Shown here one piece after another: positions 9,319 through 17,687 of a DNA stretch of 64,000 nucleotides. The stretch spans positions 1-64,000 of the forward strand of contig NZ_JAGGPW010000015.1 in the NCBI RefSeq assembly GCF_018613655.1, written 5' to 3'. The first letter of the stretch is position 1, and every line of letters starts with the position of its first letter. Origin of the DNA: Planococcus sp. ISL-109. Its GTDB lineage: Bacteria > Bacillota > Bacilli > Bacillales_A > Planococcaceae. The notes under the pieces were generated by a model. It saw only the letters and a program-made list of their open reading frames with translations, was not told the DNA's origin and did no database searches. Both the position numbers and the translations under genes were made by a program.

Positions 9319-10788
9319 TTATTTATTGGTGAATTGCTGCACGGATTCCCGCACTTCCTGGATATTGCGCATCTTGTTATTCCAGCACTTCTCACTCAAG
9401 TCCACCGGATATTCTTCGGGGTTGAGCGAACGCTTGTATTCATCCCATAATAGATCAAGCGCTCTGTTCGCATACTTTTGTATTTCTTCAAGCGGCGGGT
9501 TTTCGTAAATGACTTGACCCGCTTTGACGACTTGTTGATGGATATTGACAGCTTCAAAATTGGTGACGAATTTCGAAACGTAAGTATGGACCGGATGGAA
9601 CATTTTCAAACGCTCTTCAGAAGCTGGATCTTCATCGTGCATCACAATATAATCACCTTCTGATTTCCCATTTTCCCTATCTATAATCCGGTAAACTTTT
9701 TTTAAGCCCGGCGTCGTCACTTTTTCAGCGTTTCCTGAAATCTTGATCGTGTCGACCATATCACCGCCGCTGTTTTCGATCGATACGAGCTTGTACACTG
9801 CGCCGAGTGCCGGCTGGTCGTATGCCGTAATCAGTTTCGTTCCAATTCCCCACGAGTCGACGCGCGCCCCTTGCGCTTTCAAGTTCAAGATGGTGTATTC
9901 ATCCAAATCATTGGAAACGACCACTTCAGCTTCCGAAAACCCTGCTTCATCGAGCATCTTGCGCGCTTCCTTCGATAAAAAGGCGATATCGCCGCTATCG
10001 AGGCGAATGCCGCGGAAGTTGATTTTGTCGCCCAGCTCTTGTGCTACTTGGATAGCGATCGGTACACCCGACTTTAACGTATCGTACGTATCGACGAGAA
10101 AGACGCAATCACGGTGGCGCTGAGCATAAGCGTGAAAAGCTTCGTACTCGTCTTTATATGCCTGGATCATTGAATGGGCGTGCGTACCGGCTGTAGGTAT
10201 GCCGAACAATTTGCCGGCGCGCGTGTTGCTCGTCGCCTCCAAACCGCCGATATAAGCTGCGCGCGCGCCCCAAATGGCTGCATCCATTTCCTGTGCGCGC
10301 CGCGTACCGAACTCCATGACCCGCTCCATGCCGACGACTTGCTTGATACGGCTCGCTTTTGTCGCGATCAAGGTTTGGTAATTAATGATATTGAGCATTG
10401 CAGTTTCGATCAATTGCGCTTCAATCAAAGGCGCCTCAACACGGATCAAGGGTTCGTTTTGGAACACAAGCTCTCCTTCAACGACCGAATAAACATCTCC
10501 TGTGAAACGCACCGTTTTCAAATAATCAAGAAAGTCATCTTTATATCCAAGTTCTTCCCGCAAATAGGCAATATCGCTTTCTGTAAAACGAAAGTTCTTC
10601 AGATAGTCGAGCACCCGTTCGAGTCCAGCAAATGTGGCATATCCATTGCCGAATGGCAATTTCCGAAAAAACAATTCGAAAACCGCTTGCCTTTCGTGCA
10701 TTCCGTCCGCCCAATAGGTTTCCGCCATATTAATTTGGTACAGATCGGTATGTAATGCCAAGCTATCATCTGCATAACGCGTTTCCAC
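9319..10788 (-). CDS. pncB: Nicotinate phosphoribosyltransferase
   Basis: Makes nicotinate mononucleotide from nicotinate and PRPP. About 489 residues, family-typical [12 protein letters not shown] start region, [23 protein letters not shown] near 160-180 and [15 protein letters not shown] near 270. The start is a GTG (METRYADD) with AGGGG 6 bases before it. First gene of the NAD salvage operon with nadE. A TATAAT at 10821-10826 (minus strand) is the likely -10; the -35 is weak. Confidence 0.95.
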   Translation of the reverse strand: METRYADDSLALHTDLYQINMAETYWADGMHERQAVFELFFRKLPFGNGYATFAGLERVLDYLKNFRFTESDIAYLREELGYKDDFLDYLKTVRFTGDVYSVVEGELVFQNEPLIRVEAPLIEAQLIETAMLNIINYQTLIATKASRIKQVVGMERVMEFGTRRAQEMDAAIWGARAAYIGGLEATSNTRAGKLFGIPTAGTHAHSMIQAYKDEYEAFHAYAQRHRDCVFLVDTYDTLKSGVPIAIQVAQELGDKINFRGIRLDSGDIAFLSKEARKMLDEAGFSEAEVVVSNDLDEYTILNLKAQGARVDSWGIGTKLITAYDQPALGAVYKLVSIENSGGDMVDTIKISGNAEKVTTPGLKKVYRIIDRENGKSEGDYIVMHDEDPASEERLKMFHPVHTYVSKFVTNFEAVNIHQQVVKAGQVIYENPPLEEIQKYANRALDLLWDEYKRSLNPEEYPVDLSEKCWNNKMRNIQEVRESVQQFTNK

Positions 10789-10832
10789 AAAAATCCCCTT
10801 CTTCCACAGTAATGACTCTCATTATACATCAA

Positions 10833-11160
10833 TTTCTTTTTTTCAAAAACAACATGGGATACTATAAAGCCCTATCATTGACTTATACCCGACATTATGA
10901 GATAGTATTCTGAGTTAACTATAAGGTAACCTATAAATTTGATGAAATGGCATTCTACACAATGTTTTTGAAGATACTTATTCACACTGGCGCGATTACA
11001 GGATTGCAAGGACGTAAAAGAAGGTAGGGTTTACGTTGCTTAAGTTAGAGAGCACCCAGTGGAACTATTACCGCGGCACTGAAAGCAAACACTTTCAATG
11101 GAAATGATTCCCCGTTCGTTACGGGTTAATATTTAAATCAAAATGCATGAAGTTACCTTG
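10833..11160. other. Gene-free intergenic stretch
   Basis: No supportable gene on either strand. It holds a palindromic-looking segment around 10915-10935 (GTTAAC and GGTAACC close together) but no complete promoter, repeat shared with other sites, or RNA fold that I can name. Confidence 0.5.
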
Positions 11161-11198
11161 CAAAACAAAGGGCTGTCCTCACTTGAGGACAGCCCTTT
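11161..11198 (-). terminator. Terminator of the TRAP operon
   Basis: Minus-strand stem GGGCTGTCCTC / GAGGACAGCCC with loop AAGT and TTTGTTTTG tail, 10 bp after the last gene of the operon. Confidence 0.92.
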
Positions 11199-11207
11199 TC
11201 CAATGGA

Positions 11208-12650
11208 TCAATATTTCAACGCGACATTTTTCAACACAGTATAATTGCGCAAAGCTTCAAGCCCTTTTTCCCGGCCAAAGCCGCTTTTTTTATAACCGCC
11301 GAACGGCATCTGCACACCGCCGCCCGCGCCGTAATTATTAATGAACACTTGGCCCGCACGGATTTTCGCGGCAACCCTGTGAGCCCGTGCGCCGTCTTTT
11401 GTCCAAACGCCGGCAACTAATCCGTATTCAGTTCCGTTTGCCAGGCGTATGGCTTCCTCTTCCGTTTCAAACGCGAAAGCGGCGACGACGGGTGCGAAAA
11501 TTTCTTCCTGTGCAACATAGCTATCCGGCGATAAGCCATCGATGATGGTTGGCTGGAAAAAATAGCCACCCGCCAGATCCGCCCGCTCCTCGCGCTTGCC
11601 ACCAGCAAGAAACTTGGCGCCTTCTTTGCGCGCCGTTTCCATAAAGGTCTCGATCCGTTCGTATTGCTTATCGTTTAAAATCGGGCCAAGCTCGGCATCG
11701 TCTTCGCCTTTTCCGATTTTGATGGCTGTCATTTTCTCCGCCAGTTTTCTCAAGAAGTCCTCTTTGATCGACTGATGGATCAACAAACGCGAGCCCGCTG
11801 AACAAGTCTGCCCAGCGTTTTGGATGATCGAGCGCGTCACCCAATCAAGTGCTTCTTCTTGGTCGCAATCCTCAAACAGGATATTCGGTGATTTGCCGCC
11901 GAGTTCGAGCGTGACCGGCTTGACGTTTTTCGCAGCCGCCGCCATGACGCCGGAACCGGTTTGTACCGAACCGGTGAACGTAATGTGGTCGATATCGGGA
12001 TGTTCACACAGCGCGGCTCCTGCTTCAAAACCAAAGCCTGTCACTACATTAAAGACGCCTTTCGGCAGCGCGGTTTGGCCGATGATTTCCGCAAGCTTCA
12101 ATGCTGTCAGCGGCGTATCTTCCGCCGGTTTTGCAACGACCGTATTACCAGTGGCAATCGCCGCTGCAGCTGAGCGCGCAATGATCTGCAGCGGGTAATT
12201 CCACGGCACGATATGAGCAGTCACACCAATCGGCTCGCGCAATGTGTAATCGAGAATGCCGGGCTGTACAGGAATCGTTTCGCCGAAAATCTTATCGGCC
12301 ATTCCTGCGTAGTACTCGAAATACTGCGCCGCCGCTTCGACGTCTTTTCTCCCTTGGGTCAAAGGCTTGCCGGTGTCCTGTGTTTCGAGTAGCGCGATCT
12401 CCTCCAGATCCTCCCGGAGTGCTGCTGCAATTTTATGCAGTATACGCCCCCGCTCTGCCGGGATGAACTGCTGCCACGCTTGTGATTCGAAACACGTTCT
12501 TGCAGCTTTTACCGCCCGGTCAATATCTTCCGCTTTTCCTCGCGGCACTTGTGCAAGAGTTTCGCCGGTTGACGGATTTTTCGTCTCAAGCCACGTCGCG
12601 TCCTCACTTTCCTGCCAGTTTCCTGCGATATACATCGGTTTTTTCTTCAT
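11208..12650 (-). CDS. NAD(P)-dependent aldehyde dehydrogenase (betaine-aldehyde-DH-like)
   Basis: About 480 residues, full-length ALDH fold. Catalytic Cys283 in NAGQTCSAGSR and general base Glu249 in VTLELGGKSPN are present; VPWNYPLQ (148-155), FTGSVQTG (225-232) and the C-terminal QMPFGGYKKSGFGRE are family motifs. It is the last gene of the dctP-Q-M / tartrate-malate dehydrogenase / SDR operon, 17 bp after the SDR gene. It probably oxidises an aldehyde formed from the imported acid. Closest in motif to BetB/GbsA enzymes, but the context gives no choline link. Confidence 0.85.
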   Translation of the reverse strand: MKKKPMYIAGNWQESEDATWLETKNPSTGETLAQVPRGKAEDIDRAVKAARTCFESQAWQQFIPAERGRILHKIAAALREDLEEIALLETQDTGKPLTQGRKDVEAAAQYFEYYAGMADKIFGETIPVQPGILDYTLREPIGVTAHIVPWNYPLQIIARSAAAAIATGNTVVAKPAEDTPLTALKLAEIIGQTALPKGVFNVVTGFGFEAGAALCEHPDIDHITFTGSVQTGSGVMAAAAKNVKPVTLELGGKSPNILFEDCDQEEALDWVTRSIIQNAGQTCSAGSRLLIHQSIKEDFLRKLAEKMTAIKIGKGEDDAELGPILNDKQYERIETFMETARKEGAKFLAGGKREERADLAGGYFFQPTIIDGLSPDSYVAQEEIFAPVVAAFAFETEEEAIRLANGTEYGLVAGVWTKDGARAHRVAAKIRAGQVFINNYGAGGGVQMPFGGYKKSGFGREKGLEALRNYTVLKNVALKY

Positions 12651-12667
12651 TCAATCGCCTCTCCCCT

Positions 12668-13429
12668 TTAAATTCCACGCCCGCCGTCGACATTGACGAC
12701 GCTGCCGGTCATCATTTTCGCCAAATCCGAACTCATATATAGAAGTGTGTTGGCAATATCCTGCGGCTGGATTAGTTCGCCAAGCGGCACGCTTTTTCGG
12801 AATGTGTTTTCTTTCATATCTTCCACATCGGCTCCAGCTGCTGTGAATTCACCGAGCATCTCGGTGTCAGAAGGCCCTGGATTGATGCAATTGACCCTGA
12901 TCTTATAAGGAGCGAGTTCGATCGCCAATGCTTTTGTCAGAGAAACCGTCGCGCCTTTAGAGGCGATGTATGCGTTTAGCCCCGGGCGTGGCCGTTCAAC
13001 CGAAATCGACGCCACATTGATGATGGACCCTGCTTGTTGCTGTTTCATATAAGGAACAGCTGCACGTGAAGTGAGGAAGACCGCGGTCGTATTGATGGCG
13101 AATATGCGCTGCCACATGTCTAAAGAAACGTCTTCAATATCGGTAGCCGATTGTGCAATTCCAGCGACATTCGCCAGTACGTCAATGCGTCCATACGTAT
13201 CGTGGATTTTTTGAAAAGCCGCTTCGACGCTTGCCTGTTCGGTTAAATTGCTGTCGATGACGAGCAATTGGTCGTTAAACTGCTGTTTCAGTTTCTGTAA
13301 GGAATCCGTACGGATATCAAGCGCGGCGACATTCGCCCCGCTTTGGAGGAATGTTTCAACCGCTGCTTTTCCCATACCTCCTCCAGCACCTGTGATGACT
13401 GCTGTTTTTCCGTTCAATTGGATATCCAT
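12668..13429 (-). CDS. Short-chain dehydrogenase/reductase
   Basis: About 253 residues, classical SDR. Cofactor motif TGAGGGMG (about 14-21), NVAG near 88, catalytic Ser-Tyr-Lys with S in NVASISVERPRPG and YIASK at about 154-158, and the C-terminal TGSVVNVDGG. An Asp after beta-2 (ALDIRTD) suggests NAD preference. Its ATG directly abuts the TAA of the preceding dehydrogenase (TAAATG), so translation is coupled. Substrate unknown; likely a hydroxy intermediate of the same pathway. Confidence 0.85.
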   Translation of the reverse strand: MDIQLNGKTAVITGAGGGMGKAAVETFLQSGANVAALDIRTDSLQKLKQQFNDQLLVIDSNLTEQASVEAAFQKIHDTYGRIDVLANVAGIAQSATDIEDVSLDMWQRIFAINTTAVFLTSRAAVPYMKQQQAGSIINVASISVERPRPGLNAYIASKGATVSLTKALAIELAPYKIRVNCINPGPSDTEMLGEFTAAGADVEDMKENTFRKSVPLGELIQPQDIANTLLYMSSDLAKMMTGSVVNVDGGRGI

Positions 13430-14515
13430 TTAACGTTCTCCTTTCACAGCAAGCTGTTCTTTCACGGCTTGTGCGATGGCTGTGCCGAGCTGTTCGGTCG
13501 TGGAATTGCCTCCGAGGTCCGGCGTCCGCACACGCCCTTCTCTTAATACTGTTTCAATTGCCGAAACGATCGCTTGGGATAGGTCCGGCCTGCCGAGGTG
13601 GTCGATCATCAGCGCAGCCGACCAAATTTGTGCAATCGGATTCGCGATGCCTTTGCCCGCGATGTCCGGGGCTGATCCGTGGATCGCTTCGAACATCGAC
13701 GGGAATTCCCGCTCCGGGTTGATATTGCCGGACGGCGAAACGCCGAGTCCTCCGACAATCGCGGCGCCTAAGTCAGTCAGAATATCACCGAACAAGTTGG
13801 ACGCAACCACAACATCAAACGATTCCGGACGCTGGACAAAATACGCGGCAAGCGCATCGATGAAATAGCTTTCGAGTTCGATGCCTTCATAGTCGTTTGC
13901 GACTCTTGCTACCGCTTCGTCCCATAATTTCATCGAATGGATGATGGCGTTCGATTTTGTCGCACTCGTCACTTTTTTCCTACCGGCCGTTTGTGCATAG
14001 TCAAATGCATAGCGGGCGATGCGTTCGACGCCGGTTTTGGTGATGACCGTATTCTGGATCGCCATTTCCTGCGGTTGGCCTTGGTACAGGCGTCCGCCGA
14101 TATTGGAATACTCGCCTTCCGCATTCTCACGGAACACGACAAAATCGACAGGTGATTCATTTTTCAATGGCGAGTCGATGCCTGATAAACGTTTGATCGG
14201 ACGCATATTGACGTACTGGCGGAAGTTTTTTCGGATCGGCATGATCAATTGCCAGATGCTGATTTCATCCGCAACGCGCGTATCCCCGATCGCTCCGAAT
14301 AAAATGGCGTCAAATGCTGTTAATTGCTCGAGCCCGTCATCAGGCATCATCGAACCATGCTCCAAATAGTATTCACTATTCCAGTTGAATTCCGTAAAGT
14401 GGATATCAAAATCAGGATCCAATTCCCGGATCACTTCGAGCACCCGAATCGCTTGTTTCGTTACGTCCGGACCAATGCCGTCACCCGGCAAGACCGCTAT
14501 AGTGTAGATTGTCAT
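13430..14515 (-). CDS. Tartrate / D-malate dehydrogenase family (isocitrate-isopropylmalate DH fold)
   Basis: About 361 residues, NAD-dependent beta-decarboxylating dehydrogenase. VLPGDGIGPDVT at the N terminus, the tartrate/D-malate subgroup segment FNWNSEYYLEHGSMMPDD near 39-56, RENAEGEYSNIGG near 130, and the metal site NLFGDILTDLGAAIVGGLGVSPSGNINP near 225-255. The ATG at 14515 follows AGGAGG; the longer upstream frame has no site. It sits directly after the TRAP transporter genes, so its substrate is probably the imported hydroxy-diacid (D-malate, tartrate or an alkylmalate). A LeuB role is unlikely from context. Confidence 0.85.
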   Translation of the reverse strand: MTIYTIAVLPGDGIGPDVTKQAIRVLEVIRELDPDFDIHFTEFNWNSEYYLEHGSMMPDDGLEQLTAFDAILFGAIGDTRVADEISIWQLIMPIRKNFRQYVNMRPIKRLSGIDSPLKNESPVDFVVFRENAEGEYSNIGGRLYQGQPQEMAIQNTVITKTGVERIARYAFDYAQTAGRKKVTSATKSNAIIHSMKLWDEAVARVANDYEGIELESYFIDALAAYFVQRPESFDVVVASNLFGDILTDLGAAIVGGLGVSPSGNINPEREFPSMFEAIHGSAPDIAGKGIANPIAQIWSAALMIDHLGRPDLSQAIVSAIETVLREGRVRTPDLGGNSTTEQLGTAIAQAVKEQLAVKGER

Positions 14516-14531
14516 GAACTTCCTCCTATTC

Positions 14532-15800
14532 TTAATCACCTAATAAGAACAAACTGATTTCTGGGATGAACGACAATATGATGACGTCGATAACCATGAC
14601 GATGATAAACGGAATGATTGCGCGCAATAAACTTTCGAATTTGGTGCCGGCAATGTTCGCGGCGACAAATAAGTTGATTCCGACCGGCGGCGTGATAAAG
14701 CCGATACCCAAGTTGACGATCATGATGATGCCGAAATGCACGAGGTCAATTCCGAGTGCACTCGCAATCGGCGCCAAGATAGGCGTCAAAATAATGATGG
14801 CAGCGGAAGTCTCCAAGAAAATCCCACACAGCAATAACACCAGGTTGATGATTAACAATGCGATGATCCAATTATCCGTCAGGCTCAACATCAATTGCGT
14901 CAACTCAGCCGGTATGCGCTGGCGCGTCAAATAATAACCGAATACGGACGCGCCTGCGATGATGAACATGATGACCGCGGTCGTCACGACAGCAGAAGAG
15001 AAAATCGCCGCAAGATCGGTGAACTTGATTTCGCGGTAAACGAATAGACCGATCACCAGGCCATAGACGACAGCCACGACTGCTGCTTCAGTCGGCGTGA
15101 AGATGCCGCCGTAAATGCCGCCGAGAATTATGACTGGCATCAATAATGCTAAAAATGCATCCAGGAATGCCTTGAAGAAATCTTTCGGCCCGAATTTTTC
15201 GCCTCCGCCATAGCCTTTTTTCAGGGAGATGAAATAGACAAGCAAAACCAAAGACAACATGACCATCAGCCCCGGCACGATGCCGGCGATGAACAAATCG
15301 CCGACTGACACACCAGCCGCGACACCGTACAAAACCAGTGGAACACTCGGCGGGATCATGACCCCGATGGTGCCGCCCGCTGCTTGAATTGCGGTGGAAA
15401 AGCTTTTGTCGTAGCCTTTATTGACCATCGCCGGAATCATAAGCGCACCGACAGCAGCGGTCGTCGCAGCTGCAGAGCCGGAAATCGCCGCAAAAAACGC
15501 ACAAGCGACGATGGAAACGATACCTAGCCCACCTCTGACACGCCCAAAAATTACGCTCGCCAAATGAATCAAACGGTTTGAAATCCCACCGCTTTCCATT
15601 AATTTTCCAGCTAATATAAAGAACGGAATGGCCATTAACGGAAAAGAATCGACCGAGTTGAACATGCGCTGGATAATGACGATGATCGACACATTTCCTT
15701 CTATGTAGAAAATGAGCGCTGAAGCGAGACCTAGTGCAATCGCAATCGGTACGTTGATCATAAACAGCGCAATCAGCAAAACGAATAATAAGATCGCCAT
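14532..15800 (-). CDS. dctM: TRAP transporter large membrane subunit
   Basis: About 422 residues, almost entirely hydrophobic with about 12 membrane segments, the DctM transport subunit of a tripartite ATP-independent periplasmic-type transporter. Family motifs SVDSFPLMAIPFFILAGKLM (about 48-67), FFAAISGSAAAT (about 102-113) and MIPPSVPLVLYG (about 148-159) are visible. The gap to dctQ is 2 bp. Couples ion flow to import of the acid caught by DctP. Confidence 0.93.
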   Translation of the reverse strand: MAILLFVLLIALFMINVPIAIALGLASALIFYIEGNVSIIVIIQRMFNSVDSFPLMAIPFFILAGKLMESGGISNRLIHLASVIFGRVRGGLGIVSIVACAFFAAISGSAAATTAAVGALMIPAMVNKGYDKSFSTAIQAAGGTIGVMIPPSVPLVLYGVAAGVSVGDLFIAGIVPGLMVMLSLVLLVYFISLKKGYGGGEKFGPKDFFKAFLDAFLALLMPVIILGGIYGGIFTPTEAAVVAVVYGLVIGLFVYREIKFTDLAAIFSSAVVTTAVIMFIIAGASVFGYYLTRQRIPAELTQLMLSLTDNWIIALLIINLVLLLCGIFLETSAAIIILTPILAPIASALGIDLVHFGIIMIVNLGIGFITPPVGINLFVAANIAGTKFESLLRAIIPFIIVMVIDVIILSFIPEISLFLLGD

Positions 15801-15802
15801 GC

Positions 15803-16273
15803 TCAGACACCCCCGCTCTTAAAGTCTTGGGCAAAACGCGCGGCCAAATTGATGATCAAAACAGCACCGCTGATCGGGATGACCATATAAATCGCCCCCA
15901 TCGGTATGCGCAAAACCGGTGAACTTTGGGACATCCCCTGCATCGCCAAGCTATAACCTTCGATCACCATCAACAAAAAGAACATCAAACTTGCAAGTGA
16001 TGCAACAATATAGAGCGCTTTCTTTCCTGATGTCCGGAATAAATTGACAAAAACCTCCATGCCGATATGCGCTCTTAAAGACATTGCATAGGCTGCTCCT
16101 AAGAATGTCAGCCAAATCAGGCTATAGCGCGCCAGTTCTTCCGTCCAAGCGAGCGGCGAACCGAGCACGAACCGGAAAATAACTTGCAGAAAAACAACCG
16201 TTACCAATACCCCCATTATTCCATTCAATAGATGCTTGATACCCCAATTCAAATATCCGATCCATTTCATCAT
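15803..16273 (-). CDS. dctQ: TRAP transporter small membrane subunit
   Basis: About 156 residues with four membrane segments, the DctQ subunit. The family motif LAWTEELARYSLIWLTFLGA (about 35-54) and the following RAHIGMEVF are present. Either of two adjacent ATG codons (16273, 16270) may start it, behind GGGGGAAA. It follows dctP after a 155-bp gap that contains a hairpin, and precedes dctM by 2 bp. Confidence 0.92.
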   Translation of the reverse strand: MMKWIGYLNWGIKHLLNGIMGVLVTVVFLQVIFRFVLGSPLAWTEELARYSLIWLTFLGAAYAMSLRAHIGMEVFVNLFRTSGKKALYIVASLASLMFFLLMVIEGYSLAMQGMSQSSPVLRIPMGAIYMVIPISGAVLIINLAARFAQDFKSGGV

Positions 16274-16288
16274 CGATTTCCCCCGATA

Positions 16289-16321
16289 GAAAAAAAAGAG
16301 AGAAGAACTCTCTCTTTTTTA
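16289..16321 (-). terminator. Hairpin with T run between dctP and dctQ
   Basis: Minus-strand stem AAAAAGAGAGAG / CTCTCTTTTTT, terminator-like, inside the operon. It probably stops part of the transcripts after dctP, giving more binding protein than membrane subunits, as is common in binding-protein transporters. Confidence 0.65.
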
Positions 16322-16385
16322 AAATTTCTGCAATTTTAACTTATCCCGCTTTAACGGTTTGTAAAAGTCAGATTGTATCAACTAA

Positions 16386-16428
16386 TAACCAGTTGGGGGA
16401 TGCCCCCCACTGAGATTGAAGTTTCTCT
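16386..16428 (-). repeat. Dispersed hairpin repeat, copy B
   Basis: On the minus strand AGAGAAACTTCAATCTCAGT leads into a G run, GCATCC and CCCAACTGG. Homologous to copy A (8351-8391) and copy C (35508-35549). It lies 1 bp from the dctP stop. Confidence 0.6.
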
Positions 16429-17439
16429 TTACTGAGCGTCCAAAATCCGGTTCAGCAGTTCCTGATGCTCGATTTGATCGTAGACTGGGCGCACCGCTTC
16501 CTGGAACGGCGCTGTATCGATGTCTTCGATGATTTCAACGCCTTCATCTTTCAAGGTTTGCAAAGATTCTTGCTCCATTTCGACAATCAAGTCGCGTTCC
16601 ATCGGACCGACTTTCTGTCCTTCTTCCATGACGATGTCGCGCAAGTCTTCCGGCAATTGGTCATAGGTTTGCTGGCTCATCATGTAAATCGCGACAGAAT
16701 ACACATGGCCCGTCAAGCTCATGTATTTCTGGTTGGCGTCATACAAACTGAATTGGTCCGCAACGATTGCCGGATTTTCCTGTGCATCGACGACGCCTTG
16801 CTGAAGCGCAGTAATCGCTTCTGTCCAAGCCATCGGCGTCGGCTGTGCACCTAATGCTTCAAATGCAGCCAAATGGATTTCATTTTCCTGTGTACGGATT
16901 TTTAAGCCTTCGAGATCCGCTGGAGTATTGATTGGATGCTTGGAGTTCGTTATGTGGCGATAGCCGTTTTCTCCCCATGACAATCCGATGATGCCATTTT
17001 CTTCAAGTTTCGCAAATAATTCATCGCCGATTTCGCCCTCCAAAATCTCCACCGCCGATTCACGGTCGTTAAAAAGGAATGGCACGTCCAAAACTTCCAG
17101 TTCCGGGACAAAATTCGTAACCGGCGCGGTAGACGATACGACTAAATCAACGGTGCCAAGCCCCATTCCTTCCGTCAGTTCACGTTCCGCACCGATTTCA
17201 CTATTGGCGAACACTTCGATCGTCACGCGGCCATCCGTCCGCTCTTCAACATTCTCCGCCATTTCCAAAAACCCTAAGTGATACGGATGATCTTCCGGCA
17301 ACGAGTGCCCCGCCTGCAAGTTGAATGTTTCTCCGGAATCACCGCCTGCTGTGTCGCCGTCTTCTGAACTACCACACGCTGTTAAAGCCAGTGCTCCCCC
17401 AACCAACACGGATGCAAATCCTATCTTATTCATCGCCAT
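16429..17439 (-). CDS. dctP: TRAP transporter substrate-binding lipoprotein
   Basis: About 336 residues. A lipoprotein signal (lipobox LTAC, Cys near 22) anchors it outside the membrane, followed by a DctP fold. The conserved carboxylate-binding arginine lies in LKIRTQENEIHLAAFEALGA, and the PMAWTEAITALQQGVVDAQEN motif is typical. ATG 17439 follows AAGGGGG; a second ATG lies two codons in. First gene of the dctPQM operon. The Arg indicates an organic acid ligand; which one cannot be read from sequence. Confidence 0.92.
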   Translation of the reverse strand: MAMNKIGFASVLVGGALALTACGSSEDGDTAGGDSGETFNLQAGHSLPEDHPYHLGFLEMAENVEERTDGRVTIEVFANSEIGAERELTEGMGLGTVDLVVSSTAPVTNFVPELEVLDVPFLFNDRESAVEILEGEIGDELFAKLEENGIIGLSWGENGYRHITNSKHPINTPADLEGLKIRTQENEIHLAAFEALGAQPTPMAWTEAITALQQGVVDAQENPAIVADQFSLYDANQKYMSLTGHVYSVAIYMMSQQTYDQLPEDLRDIVMEEGQKVGPMERDLIVEMEQESLQTLKDEGVEIIEDIDTAPFQEAVRPVYDQIEHQELLNRILDAQ

Positions 17440-17464
17440 TTTGTTTCCCCCTTTTAATTTTTCC

Positions 17465-17569
17465 TTATCGCATTGCTGCGGAATCACTTGTTTCCTGAAA
17501 CAGTTTCCCTGGATTCAGTAAGTTCTGTGGATCCATTTTTTCAGTGTCTGCATCACGAATTGTCGGCAT
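17465..17569 (-). pseudogene. Possible 3' remnant of a FAD-linked oxidase gene
   Basis: A short open frame without a good start encodes MDPQNLLNPGKLFQ (17536 down) and stops at 17465-17467. The phrase DP-x-N-x-LNPGK is the usual C terminus of GlcD / D-lactate dehydrogenase-type FAD oxidases. Nothing upstream in any frame continues that family, so this would be the decayed end of a deleted gene. Chance similarity over some 15 residues is possible. Confidence 0.4.
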
Positions 17570-17584
17570 TTCACTTTGCCGACA
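17561..17584. promoter_or_regulatory. 24-bp perfect inverted repeat upstream of dctP
   Basis: TGTCGGCA, an 8-nt spacer and TGCCGACA, about 120 bp upstream of dctP and 105 bp past the ilvD stop. No T run follows on either strand, so it looks more like an operator for a dimeric repressor than a terminator. Confidence 0.45.
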
Positions 17585-17687
17585 CTGTGCCGTGCTGATC
17601 GAGAACGACTTCATTCGTCGTCACCCGGTCGGCCGCGAACGCCTATGCAGCTCTTACAGATAACTCATATTCCTGTCCTTTAAAAAC

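Noticed and set aside
10878-10908. Plus-strand promoter TTGACT ... TAGTAT
   Set aside because: The spacing is 19 bp and no gene follows on the plus strand.
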